The notes under the pieces: model-generated
Told to the model about the DNA's origin: nothing
Seen by the model: only the letters and a program-made list of their open reading frames with translations
The model's database searches: none
Made by a program: the position numbers and the translations under genes
Part shown: positions 13,655 to 22,096 of the stretch, in pieces
How the letters are laid out: each line of letters begins with the position of its first letter
How positions within the stretch are numbered: the first letter of the stretch is position 1
Assembly: GCA_003524145.1 (NCBI GenBank)
Contig: DODZ01000017.1
Coordinates: forward strand, 7,885 to 38,111
DNA from: Candidatus Apopatosoma intestinale
Lineage (GTDB): Bacteria > Bacillota > Clostridia > Oscillospirales > CAG-272
DNA length: 30,227 bases
Reading direction: 5' to 3'

Positions 13655-15739
13655 TCAGACGCTGAAAAGCATCTCGCTGTATGTGGGAAGAGGCCAGTAT
13701 TCGGAGCCAACGAATGTTTCCGCCTCATCAACGACGGCACGCAGCTCCTGCATTGCCACAAATACGGTGCTTCTCGCAAAGTCTGCGGCTTCCTCTGTGC
13801 CTGCCGCGGTTTTCATCTCGATAGTGGCAGCGGAAAGAGCCTCGGTCTTGCTGTAAATGGAATTGAGCAGTGCGCCGAGCTTGCGGATAATGCTCTCCTC
13901 TGCTTCCGTCGAGATTCCTTCGCAGGCATTTCTTTTTGCAAGTGCGGATGAAGCAAGTGAGCCGGTATATTCACTTATCGCGGGAATGATATCTTTCTTC
14001 ACCATTTCAAGCATGGTCAGTGCCTCGATATTTATCGTCTTGCAGTAATTTTCGAGCAGTATCTCATGGCGCGCGACAAGCTCTGTTCCCGAGAGGACGC
14101 GATATTTCTCAAAGAGAGCCTTATTCATATCGGAAACAAAATATTTCAGCGCATCGGGCGTGGACGGCAGATTAAGCAGTCCGCGGCGCTTGGCTTCCTC
14201 AAGCCAGTCGGCGGAATAGTTGTTTCCGTTGAAAATGATATTACCATGATCTTTTATTGTATCCTGAATGAGCGTATGGAGCAATCTCTCAAAATCATCC
14301 GTATTTTCGAGCGCCGTGGCAAAATCATCAAGCGACTCGGCTACTATCGTATTGAGTACGGTATTCACATCGGCTATGGAAAGCGAAGAGCCCGGCATAC
14401 GGAACTCAAACTTATTTCCGGTGAAAGCAAAAGGCGAAGTACGGTTTCTGTCTGTCATATCGCGCGGGAATTTCGGCAGGGTATGAACGCCGATACGCAT
14501 GATATCCGCTTCCTTTTTGGAGTAGCCGGCATCTGTCTTTACAGCCTCGAGAACAGCTGTCAGCTCATCGCCGAGGAACATGGAAATAACTGCGGGAGGA
14601 GCCTCGTTTGCACCGAGACGGTGGTCATTTCCCGCGCTTGAAACACTGATGCGGAGCAGATCCTGATGTTTGTCGACAGCGCGGATAACAGCACAGAGGA
14701 AGAGCAGGAACTGCGCGTTTTCATAAGGCGTTTCACCCGGCTCGAGCAGGTTCACGCCTGTATCTGTGGCGATAGACCAGTTATTGTGCTTGCCGCTTCC
14801 GTTTACGCCCGCGAAAGGCTTCTCATGAAGCAGACAGGCAAGCCCGTGCTTGGGAGCAATTTTTTTCATCATCTCCATCATGAGCTGGTTGTTGTCTGTC
14901 GCGGTGTTTGTCGTGGTATAGACGACGGCAACCTCATGCTGAGAGGGTGCGACCTCGTTATGCTCGGTCTTTGCGGGGATGCCGAGCTTCCAGAGCTCCT
15001 CATCAAGCTCATCCATAAATTCCTTTACGCGCGGCTTGATGCAACCGTAGTAATGATCCTCCATCTCCTGTCCTTTCGGCGGCTTCGCGCCGAAAAGCGT
15101 GCGCCCTGTGAAAGAAAGATCCTTTCTCGCATCAAAGAGCGCCTTATCTATAAGGAAATATTCCTGCTCCGCGCCGACCGTCGTATAAACGCGTTTCACA
15201 TCCTCGTTTCCGAAGAGCTTCATTATGCGCATCGCGTGCTTGTTTATCGTTTCCATAGAACGCAGGAGCGGAGTTTTCTTATCGAGCGCTTCGCCGCCGT
15301 ATGAACAGAACGCCGTAGGAATATAGAGTGTTTTATCCTTTACAAAGGCATATGAAGTCGCGTCCCATGCCGTATAGCCTCTCGCCTCAAATGTGGCGCG
15401 GATACCGCCGTTCGGGAAGCTGGAGGCATCGGATTCGCCCTTGATAAGCTCCTTGCCCGAAAATTCCATTATTATTCCCGAGGGCGAAAGCGAAATGAAG
15501 CTGTCATGCTTCTCTGCCGTGACGCCTGTCATCGGCTGGAACCAATGTGTGAAATGTGTCGCGCCGAGCGATATCGCCCAATCCTTCATCGCATTTGCCA
15601 CAACTCCCGCAATCTCGGGATCGAGACTTTTTCCGTCGTCTATCGTTTTACGCAGACGCTTGTAGACCTCCTTCGGAAGTCGCTCGCGCATGGCGCTGTC
15701 TCCGAAAACCATAGAACCGTAAACTTCAGAAACCTTCAT
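13655..15739 (-). CDS. glnN: Glutamine synthetase type III
   Basis: The 694-residue enzyme converts glutamate, ammonia and ATP to glutamine. Its length and motifs fit GSIII (GlnN), not GSI (about 450 residues). Visible motifs are VGAEQEYFLID at 188-198 (metal-binding Glu), NEVAPSQHEV at 261-270, GVNGSGKHNNWS at 311-322, GNDHRLGANEAPPAV in the active site and NRTSPFAFTGNKFEFR. The GSIII N-terminal signature VFGDSAMRERLP is at 11-22. The enzyme is a cytoplasmic dodecamer in known members. AAGGAGA precedes the ATG. Its own perfect promoter and an intervening terminator hairpin lie upstream. No P-II or ammonium transporter gene is adjacent. Confidence 0.96.
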   Translation of the reverse strand: MKVSEVYGSMVFGDSAMRERLPKEVYKRLRKTIDDGKSLDPEIAGVVANAMKDWAISLGATHFTHWFQPMTGVTAEKHDSFISLSPSGIIMEFSGKELIKGESDASSFPNGGIRATFEARGYTAWDATSYAFVKDKTLYIPTAFCSYGGEALDKKTPLLRSMETINKHAMRIMKLFGNEDVKRVYTTVGAEQEYFLIDKALFDARKDLSFTGRTLFGAKPPKGQEMEDHYYGCIKPRVKEFMDELDEELWKLGIPAKTEHNEVAPSQHEVAVVYTTTNTATDNNQLMMEMMKKIAPKHGLACLLHEKPFAGVNGSGKHNNWSIATDTGVNLLEPGETPYENAQFLLFLCAVIRAVDKHQDLLRISVSSAGNDHRLGANEAPPAVISMFLGDELTAVLEAVKTDAGYSKKEADIMRIGVHTLPKFPRDMTDRNRTSPFAFTGNKFEFRMPGSSLSIADVNTVLNTIVAESLDDFATALENTDDFERLLHTLIQDTIKDHGNIIFNGNNYSADWLEEAKRRGLLNLPSTPDALKYFVSDMNKALFEKYRVLSGTELVARHEILLENYCKTINIEALTMLEMVKKDIIPAISEYTGSLASSALAKRNACEGISTEAEESIIRKLGALLNSIYSKTEALSAATIEMKTAAGTEEAADFARSTVFVAMQELRAVVDEAETFVGSEYWPLPTYSEMLFSV

Positions 15740-15769
15740 GATAATATTCTCCTTAGAGTGAAAAATTTT

Positions 15770-15805
15770 AAAAAAAGGGGCGCTATGGCATATGCCACAG
15801 CGCCC
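15770..15805 (-). terminator. Terminator hairpin in the glnN leader (candidate attenuator)
   Basis: GGGCGCTATGGCAT (15778-15791) and ATGCCACAGCGCCC (15792-15805) form a 14-bp stem with one wobble pair. On the minus strand a run of seven T follows (15776-15770). It sits after the glnN promoter and only about 30 bases before the glnN start codon, so every glnN transcript from that promoter must pass it. Confidence 0.75.
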
Positions 15806-15823
15806 TTGCTGTATTATGCAGTT

Positions 15824-15852
15824 ATTATATAGGCAAAAATGCGATTTGTCAA
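15824..15852 (-). promoter_or_regulatory. Perfect consensus promoter of glnN
   Basis: On the minus strand TTGACA (15852-15847) and TATAAT (15829-15824) have a 17-bp spacer. Transcription should start near 15817, about 12 bases before the terminator stem. Confidence 0.85.
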
Positions 15853-15875
15853 TAGGTTTTTAAAATTTTTACGGA

Positions 15876-16712
15876 TTATTTTTCGGCAATCCTCAAGAGA
15901 GAAGAAACACTCCTTGCCGCCATGTAAACAAGAAGCGGCAGGAATATTACATCCGAAAGCAGTTCAAATGAGAAAAATTCAAGTCCGCTGCCGAGTATAC
16001 CGGGCAGAGCGGCAAGTATCGGGATAATGTGGAGAGCTGCCATGCAAGGCAGAGCGGCAAGTATCGCCATGTAAAATCTGCCGCACGGATAAGCGAGATT
16101 TGCCCTCGCCTCAAAAAGCATGAAGAGTATCACGGCGGCAAATGCAACATTTCCCGAGACGCGGAGCGGATTATTGAAGGCAAAATAGGTATCGAAATAC
16201 TCCGTCACTATCATCAGCGTCGCCCAGACGGGGAGCGAAAGAGCGAAAATCCATATTTTCCCCTCCCTGAGAAAGCCCGCATATACATTTATAAAATATA
16301 TCGCACAGGGGATAGTCAGAAGCGCGCATACAAGCCGCGCGAAATTAAAGAGACCGAAGCCGCCCGTGCTCATCTCGGGAATAAGAGTGATAAGCATCAT
16401 CACTCCGCAAACCGCAAAGCCGATGCCGCAGATGAGCGCCGCTATTCTGCTGCCCTTTCCCTCGGCGGGAGAGAATGTAACGGTTTTCTTCCCTTTTGCG
16501 AAAATCAACGCAAGTGCCGAAATCACGGCGAATACGGGTATAGAGATTTTATAGACGGTATGCGAGGTGTAGAAACCCTCGGAAAAGACCTTCACGGAAT
16601 CACATTCCGAAACCGAGCGCATGAGCGCAACGCTCCTGTATGCGGAAAGCGCAAGCGTCAGCACGGCAAGCACCGCGAGGTAAATATAAAAGGAAGTTCT
16701 GCGTTTTTGCAA
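15876..16712 (-). CDS. Polytopic membrane protein of unknown function
   Basis: The 278-residue protein has about seven hydrophobic segments (roughly 8-26, 55-72, 88-110, 124-147, 153-172, 186-203 and 215-270) and a short basic N-terminus. I recognise no catalytic motif or family. The start is TTG at 16712: GGAGG at 16725-16721 lies 8 bases upstream and no ATG fits. It is divergent from the zinc operon and upstream of glnN. The glnN leader hairpin could also serve as its terminator. No consensus promoter is clear, although the A/T-rich 16740-16770 could contain one. Confidence 0.75.
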   Translation of the reverse strand: MQKRRTSFYIYLAVLAVLTLALSAYRSVALMRSVSECDSVKVFSEGFYTSHTVYKISIPVFAVISALALIFAKGKKTVTFSPAEGKGSRIAALICGIGFAVCGVMMLITLIPEMSTGGFGLFNFARLVCALLTIPCAIYFINVYAGFLREGKIWIFALSLPVWATLMIVTEYFDTYFAFNNPLRVSGNVAFAAVILFMLFEARANLAYPCGRFYMAILAALPCMAALHIIPILAALPGILGSGLEFFSFELLSDVIFLPLLVYMAARSVSSLLRIAEK

Positions 16713-16878
16713 AGCTTTGTCCTCCGTTTTTATGTCATTTTTGTATTATTGTATATATAATATCACTTTTTTCCGAAAAAGTCTATAGAAATACGAAAAT
16801 TGAGGTGAGCTTTGTCCGGCATATTTTCGCATATGAAAGCAAACTTCAAAAAAATCTCCCGATTTTTTCAAAAACCGC

Positions 16879-16907
16879 TTGACAAAATCCGACTATTGTG
16901 GTATAAA
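16879..16907 (+). promoter_or_regulatory. Promoter of the zinc-efflux operon
   Basis: TTGACA (16879-16884) and TATAAA (16902-16907) have a 17-bp spacer. The metal-sensor operator begins 3 bases after the -10 box. Confidence 0.85.
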
Positions 16908-16909
16908 AC

Positions 16910-16929
16910 ATATGAACATATATTCATAT
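16910..16929. promoter_or_regulatory. SmtB/CzrA-type ArsR operator
   Basis: ATATGAA (16910-16916) and TTCATAT (16923-16929) are perfect inverted arms around CATATA. They resemble the ATATGAA-N6-TTCATAT-like sites of Zn-responsive ArsR regulators. The site covers the transcription start, so binding would block RNA polymerase. Confidence 0.8.
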
Positions 16930-16952
16930 CTTCACAAAAGGAGGCTCCCCTT

Positions 16953-17264
16953 ATGTTTCAGGACACCATAATGCACTCGACAGAGGACGAATATTTCGAG
17001 CTTGCCGATTTCTATAAGCTTTTTTCGGACAGCTCGCGGATAAAGATTCTTTTCGTGCTTCTTTCGGGCGCACATTGTGTGAAGCACATCGCCGAAAAAG
17101 CGGAAATGAGCCAGTCGGCTGTTTCGCATCAGCTTGCGGTGCTTCGCCGCTCAAATATAATACGCCAGACGCGCTCGGGTCAGAATATAACTTATTCTCT
17201 CGCGGACGATCATGTAAAGCTTCTTCTGGAGCTTGCCATTGCACATATAAGGGAGGATAAATAA
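16953..17264 (+). CDS. ArsR/SmtB-family Zn(II)-responsive repressor
   Basis: The 103-residue winged-helix repressor has its recognition helix in SQSAVSHQLAVLRRSNI (residues 53-69), followed by the wing. The C-terminal helix carries D85-x-H87-x10-H98-x2-E101, the exact spacing and residues of the alpha-5 Zn(II) site of SmtB (Asp, His, His, Glu). Only one Cys lies before the recognition helix, so no CadC-type thiolate site is present. Apo-protein should bind the palindrome at 16910-16929 and release it when Zn binds. ATG 16953 follows AAAGGAGG at 16937-16944. The ATPase starts 3 bases after its stop, so the pair is one operon. Confidence 0.93.
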   Translation: MFQDTIMHSTEDEYFELADFYKLFSDSSRIKILFVLLSGAHCVKHIAEKAEMSQSAVSHQLAVLRRSNIIRQTRSGQNITYSLADDHVKLLLELAIAHIREDK

Positions 17265-17266
17265 TT

Positions 17267-19354
17267 ATGGGAAACGAAGAAAAAGAGCTGAAATGCTCCT
17301 GTGATGCCTGCGGACATGATAAGCACGAGCACGAGCATCGTCACGACAATAACCACGAGCATGAGCATGAGCATAGCCATAAGCACAAACACCAGAGCGG
17401 TTGCGGCTGTTGCTGCTGCCATGATGAAGGCGAGCATGAGCACGGCGGCTACGAAATAGGCGGATGCTGCTGCCACGGCGATGATGGCGGCGAAGAAGAG
17501 GAACACAGCAAAAAGGATATAATTATCTTTGCCGTTGCCGGCGTCATCATGATATTTGCCTTTCTCCTCGCGCATGGCATCATGCTGAAAAATCTGCATC
17601 CCGCCGTATGGATAGTCGCTTCCATTGCCGTTTACGCATATTACGGCATTCCGATTATCATAAACATGATAAAGGATTTCATCAACGGCAGCTTCTTTAC
17701 GGAAAATACGCTTATGGCTGTCGCCACGATAGGCGCGCTCTGCCTCGGTGAATTTTACGAGGCGGCGGCGGTCATGTTCCTCTATTCGCTCGGCGAATAT
17801 CTCTCCGATCTCGCTTTCGATAATTCCAAAAAGAAAATATCCCTCATGCTCGATATGTCGGAAAAGACGGTCCGCGTCCGTGAAAACGGCGAATGGGCGG
17901 AAAAAGACCCCGACGATGTTGCCGTGGGTGCGCGCGTATCGCTCCACGCAGGCGAAAAGGTTTCGCTTGACGGCGTTATAGCCTCGGGCGGCGCAAACTT
18001 CGATACATCGGGTATCACGGGTGAAAGCCTTCCCGTATGGGCAGGCGAAGGCGACGCCGTAAGTTCGGGCTATATCTGCATCGACGGTGCCGTGGAGATG
18101 ACCGTCACAAAGCCTTACGGTGAGAGTGTCGCTTCCAAGCTTGCCGATGCCGTTACCGAAGCAGGCAAGCGCAAATCAAAGAATGAAAAATTCATCCGCA
18201 GCTTTGCGAAGATATATACTCCCGCGATGATGGGTCTGGCACTCGTTATCTTCATATTCGGTGCCGCCATCAGCGGAAATATCGCCGAATGGCTGAAGAA
18301 GGCACTCACCATTCTCGTTGTTTCCTGCCCCTGCGCACTTGTGCTTTCTATCCCGCTTGCATATTTTACCTCGATAGGTGTCGGTGCCAAGGAAGGCATC
18401 ATGTATAAAGGCGGCGAAGCTGTTGACAGCGCCGCAAAGATATGCGCCATAGCCTTTGACAAGACAGGCACGCTCACGGAAGCAAAAATCAGAACAGAAG
18501 AAATCAAGCCGCAGATCGACCGCGATGAATTTATCAGAGTGGCGCTCGGCGTGCTCTCCCGTTCATCTCATCCTCTCGCAGCCGCATTCTGCTCCGACAT
18601 GGCGGGTGCAGCGGGCTACGAATCCGAGGAAAGCCATGAAACGGCAGGCAAGGGCACGGAAGCCTTGCTGAAAACGCCCTCCGGCATTGTCCGCGCCATA
18701 TTCGGCTCGGCAAGATATCTCCATGAGGAATATCCCGATATCACCTTTGAAAAAGAAGCCGAAACCTGCATCTACGGTGCGGCAGACGGCAAGTATATCG
18801 GCGTTATCACATTTTCCGATACGCCCAAGGAAAATGCGGCGAAAGCCATATCCGAACTTCGCTCGCTCGGCGCTTCTCACCTCGAGATACTCAGCGGCGA
18901 CAAGAGCGCGGCTGTCCGCCGCCTTGCGGAAAAGGTCGGCATAACGGAATATTCCGCAGAGCTCCTCCCGCAGGATAAGCTTGACAGATTTGAGAAGATA
19001 TACGAAGAAAACAGCAAAAAAGGAAGCGTCGCCTATGTCGGCGACGGACTCAACGATTCGCCCGTTATCATCCGCAGCGATGTCGGCTTTGCCATGGGCA
19101 AGGGCGGCGCGGCCCTCTCGGCAAAGGCGGCTGATATAGTCATTGTAAACGACGATATCGAAAATGTTCCGAGGGCTGTGAAGATAGCAAAAAAGACGAG
19201 AAAGATAGTCATCGGAAATATCGTATTCTCTCTCGGCGTGAAAGCGCTCATCATGGCAGTCTGCCTCATCTGGAATCCGATAATGGAGCTTGCCGTGCTC
19301 GCCGATGTCGGCGTGACACTGCTTGCCGTACTCAACTGCGCAAGAATTAAATAA
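17267..19354 (+). CDS. P1B-type Zn(II)/Cd(II) efflux ATPase
   Basis: The 695-residue metal-pumping ATPase has T251-G-E-S254 (actuator), C354-P-C356 (transmembrane metal site), D398-K-T-G-T (phosphorylated Asp), S434-H435-P436 (SHP, nucleotide binding) and G592-D-G-L-N-D597 (hinge). D680 in LADVGVTL of the last transmembrane region is the Asp typical of Zn/Cd exporters (subclass P1B-2). In place of the usual GMTCxxC metal-binding domains, residues 10-80 are a low-complexity Cys/His/Glu-rich tail with HEHEH runs and GCGCCCC clusters. It exports Zn(II), and perhaps Cd(II) or Pb(II), from the cytoplasm. The upstream SmtB-type sensor points to Zn as the main signal. Confidence 0.95.
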   Translation: MGNEEKELKCSCDACGHDKHEHEHRHDNNHEHEHEHSHKHKHQSGCGCCCCHDEGEHEHGGYEIGGCCCHGDDGGEEEEHSKKDIIIFAVAGVIMIFAFLLAHGIMLKNLHPAVWIVASIAVYAYYGIPIIINMIKDFINGSFFTENTLMAVATIGALCLGEFYEAAAVMFLYSLGEYLSDLAFDNSKKKISLMLDMSEKTVRVRENGEWAEKDPDDVAVGARVSLHAGEKVSLDGVIASGGANFDTSGITGESLPVWAGEGDAVSSGYICIDGAVEMTVTKPYGESVASKLADAVTEAGKRKSKNEKFIRSFAKIYTPAMMGLALVIFIFGAAISGNIAEWLKKALTILVVSCPCALVLSIPLAYFTSIGVGAKEGIMYKGGEAVDSAAKICAIAFDKTGTLTEAKIRTEEIKPQIDRDEFIRVALGVLSRSSHPLAAAFCSDMAGAAGYESEESHETAGKGTEALLKTPSGIVRAIFGSARYLHEEYPDITFEKEAETCIYGAADGKYIGVITFSDTPKENAAKAISELRSLGASHLEILSGDKSAAVRRLAEKVGITEYSAELLPQDKLDRFEKIYEENSKKGSVAYVGDGLNDSPVIIRSDVGFAMGKGGAALSAKAADIVIVNDDIENVPRAVKIAKKTRKIVIGNIVFSLGVKALIMAVCLIWNPIMELAVLADVGVTLLAVLNCARIK

Positions 19355-19378
19355 TACAAAAGTATAAAAAACCGCCTG

Positions 19379-19411
19379 TTGCCGTCACCTTCCCGTGGCG
19401 GCAATATTTTT
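19379..19411 (+). terminator. Intrinsic terminator of the zinc operon
   Basis: TTGCCGTCAC (19379-19388) pairs, with one wobble pair, with GTGGCGGCAA (19395-19404), followed by TATTTTTA. The rest of the gap to 19601 contains AAAATACAC direct repeats (19438-19455) and the next promoter. Confidence 0.75.
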
Positions 19412-19497
19412 AGGCTCTTTTTACAAACATTCGGTCCCAAAATACACAAAATACACAAAAAATCTGTCGTATTTTTCAATTTTGTGCAGATTTCCCA

Positions 19498-19526
19498 TTG
19501 ACACGGCGGATAATACATATTATACT
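19498..19526 (+). promoter_or_regulatory. Promoter of the SIS-domain gene
   Basis: TTGACA (19498-19503) and TATACT (19521-19526) have a 17-bp spacer. The start codon is 76 bases downstream. Confidence 0.8.
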
Positions 19527-19601
19527 GTAGATGAAAGAATATAATTTTACCCTATGCCTGTGCGCAGATAAGCCACGGCGTATTATCAGGAGCAAAAAAT
19601 C

Positions 19602-20660
19602 ATGATGAATCTTGAAAAAGAGATAAGAGAACAGCCTGCTGTCCTCGCGGGTCTCGCCGATAAAAACAGCCGTACAATAGCGGCTCTCGCTTCCGGAATA
19701 AAAGAAAGAAGCATCCGCAAGATTTACTTTGCGGCACGAGGCACGAGCGACCATGCGGCAACATATGCGCAGTATCTTTTTGCGCTCGCAGCCGGTATTC
19801 CCTGCGGCCTTGCCACGCCGTCCGTAATCTCAAAATACGGCGCCTCTGTCGACTACAGCGATTCGCTCGTTATCGGCATATCGCAGTCGGGCGCGGCTGA
19901 GGATGTTATCTCCGTCATTGCCGACGCAAAGAAAAGCGGTGCGCTCACGGCAGGGATTACGAATGTCGAGGGCTCGCATCTCGCGAAAAGCGTTGACTAT
20001 ACACTCTTCTGCAATGCCGGAGACGAAACAAGCATCGCCGCCACAAAGACATTTACCTCTCAGATGATGCTGCTCGCTCTGCTCGCCGCCGAGGTTTCCG
20101 GCAGCACCGCGCTGAAAGCCGGTCTTGCCAAGGTAGCTCCCGCCGTTGCCGAGCTTCTCGCCTATATGCCCGAGACGCTCTCCGTTCTCACAAAGAAATA
20201 TACCGGCATGACCTCCGCCGTCACTCTCGGTCGCGGTTTTGCTTATCCGATAGCGCTCGAGGGTACACTTAAAATACTCGAAACTAACAATATAAAGATG
20301 CGCGGCTATGCCATATCCGATTTTCAGCACGGACCTATAGCTCAGCTTCATGCCGGCGACCCCGCTTTTGTAATCGCGCTCGACGGTCCCGTCATCGACG
20401 ATGCCGATATGATGATAGGCAGACTCAAGGCTCTCGGCACCGATATCATCGTAGTCACCGACAGCGACAAATACTGCGACGACGATACGGTGACGGTACT
20501 GAAGGTGCCCGCGGTTTCGGAGGAGGGCATCGCTTCCGACGCACTGAATGTATTTACGGCGGCTGTGGTATTTCAGCTTTTTGCATGCAAGCTCGCAGAG
20601 GCAAGAGGTATTGACCCCGACGCCTCAAAAACGCTGAAAAAGGTTACCGTTACGGTTTGA
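19602..20660 (+). CDS. Two-SIS-domain protein, GlmS isomerase-like (possible glucosamine-6-phosphate deaminase)
   Basis: The 352-residue protein equals the isomerase half of GlmS without the glutaminase domain. The first SIS domain carries RGTSDHAATYAQY (46-58), SQSGAAEDV (94-102) and ETSIAATKTFTSQ (142-154). The second carries LGRGFAYPIALEG (209-221) and DFQHGPIAQL (240-249). Where GlmS has the catalytic Glu of its ELKHG segment, this protein has D240-F-Q-H243-G. Standalone members include the allosteric NagB-II deaminases and deglycases of fructosamine phosphates. It probably acts on a ketose-6-phosphate/aminosugar-6-phosphate pair in the cytoplasm. AGGAG precedes ATG 19602 by 9 bases. A true GlmS lies 5 kb downstream. 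The 82-base gap to the aldolase shows no signal. Confidence 0.82.
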   Translation: MMNLEKEIREQPAVLAGLADKNSRTIAALASGIKERSIRKIYFAARGTSDHAATYAQYLFALAAGIPCGLATPSVISKYGASVDYSDSLVIGISQSGAAEDVISVIADAKKSGALTAGITNVEGSHLAKSVDYTLFCNAGDETSIAATKTFTSQMMLLALLAAEVSGSTALKAGLAKVAPAVAELLAYMPETLSVLTKKYTGMTSAVTLGRGFAYPIALEGTLKILETNNIKMRGYAISDFQHGPIAQLHAGDPAFVIALDGPVIDDADMMIGRLKALGTDIIVVTDSDKYCDDDTVTVLKVPAVSEEGIASDALNVFTAAVVFQLFACKLAEARGIDPDASKTLKKVTVTV

Positions 20661-20742
20661 TTCTCGCTCGAAAGAGTAAATATATACGCTTCGGCGGCAG
20701 CGCAAGGGAAAATTTCAGAGCCGCCGGGAAAAGGACAGGAAA

Positions 20743-22035
20743 ATGAATTTTGATATGTTGCATCCTGCCGACCAGATAGTCATGATTATGAACCGTATTT
20801 ATTACTACGGTATGACAACGACATCCGGCGGCAACCTCTCAATCTGCGATTCCGACGGCACAGTCTGGATCAGCCCCAGCGGCATAGACAAGGGCAACCT
20901 CCGCCGCGAGGATATCATGCAGATAAAGCCCGACGGAACTATAGTCGGTATTCACCGCCCCTCTGTGGAATATCCTTTCCACTGTGCCATCTACAAGAAG
21001 CGTCCCGACCTGCGTGCAGTGCTTCATGCACATCCGCCGGCGCTCGTAGCCTTCAGCATAGTGCGTAAGATTCCCGATACATCTCTCGTTCCGAATGCGG
21101 AAATGCTCTGCGGCGAGGTTTCAATGGCAAAGTACGCTCTCCCGGGAAGCAAGACGCTGGGCGACAATATTTCTGCCGAATTTGAACGCGGCATAAACAC
21201 CGTAATGCTCGAAAACCACGGCGTTGTTATCGGTGCAAAGAGCCTCTTCTCCGCTTTCATGAGCTTTGAAACACTTGACTACTGCGCAAGAATTCAGATC
21301 AATGCAAGCACACTCGGACGCAAGGCTCACGGCATCTCCGACAAGTATATGGAGATATATAAGCAGAAAACCATGCCGAAGATGGATGAGTTCATCCAGA
21401 CAGAGTATTCCAGCGAGGAGAGACAGGTTCGCCGCGAGATGTGCGACCTTATCCATCGCGCATACGGCAATCAGCTCTTCACAAGCGATCAGGGCACCTT
21501 CTCCTGCAAGCTCTCCGACGGCTCATTCATCATCACACCTTATGCCAAGGACAGAAAGTATCTCGAGCCGGAAGATCTGGTCCATGTGAAGAACGGCATG
21601 CGCGAGGCAGGCAAAAAGCCCTCACGCTCCGCTCTGCTCCATGCAAAGCTCTATGAGAGAGACCCCGATATAAAATCCGTAATCATCGCTCATCCGCCGC
21701 ACATCATGGCTTTTGCGGTCACTGATGCGGAATTTGACGCGAGACTCATTCCGGAAAGCTATATAGCACTCAAGACCGTGCGCAAGTATCCTTTCGGCTC
21801 ATCCTTCATGCAGCCCGACATGCTTGCTGCGGAAATCTCGATAAAGAACCCCGTGGTGATAATCGAAAATGACTGCATTATCGCCGCAGGCACTTCCCTC
21901 CTCAATGCTTTCGACAGACTCGAGGTTATGGAGTACAGCGCAAAATCGCTGGTCGAAACAGCCGCTATCGGCGGCGAGGTCGTAAAGATAAACGACGAGG
22001 AAGTGAAGGAAATAGAGGTAGCTTTCAACCTTTAA
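20743..22035 (+). CDS. Tandem class II aldolase/adducin-domain protein, second domain degenerate
   Basis: The 430-residue protein consists of two adducin-like aldolase domains. The first (about 1-205) is complete: TSGGNLS at 27-33, E76 in SVEYPFH (the usual acid/base), H95-x-H97 in AVLHAHPP and H159 in MLENHG, the third zinc ligand. This fits the fuculose/rhamnulose/ribulose-phosphate aldolase or epimerase fold. The second (about 225-410) aligns, but the positions of E76, H95 and H159 are S296, I315 and D377; only H317 is kept. It cannot bind the metal in the usual way and may be regulatory or structural. AAGGACAGGA precedes ATG 20743. It directly precedes the PRPP synthetase gene, which hints at a pentose-phosphate substrate. 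Confidence 0.87.
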   Translation: MNFDMLHPADQIVMIMNRIYYYGMTTTSGGNLSICDSDGTVWISPSGIDKGNLRREDIMQIKPDGTIVGIHRPSVEYPFHCAIYKKRPDLRAVLHAHPPALVAFSIVRKIPDTSLVPNAEMLCGEVSMAKYALPGSKTLGDNISAEFERGINTVMLENHGVVIGAKSLFSAFMSFETLDYCARIQINASTLGRKAHGISDKYMEIYKQKTMPKMDEFIQTEYSSEERQVRREMCDLIHRAYGNQLFTSDQGTFSCKLSDGSFIITPYAKDRKYLEPEDLVHVKNGMREAGKKPSRSALLHAKLYERDPDIKSVIIAHPPHIMAFAVTDAEFDARLIPESYIALKTVRKYPFGSSFMQPDMLAAEISIKNPVVIIENDCIIAAGTSLLNAFDRLEVMEYSAKSLVETAAIGGEVVKINDEEVKEIEVAFNL

Positions 22036-22096
22036 TTCGTTTTTGCAAAGTACGGGAAAACAAATTTATAAATCAAGGAAGGGTACGGTAGGACTT

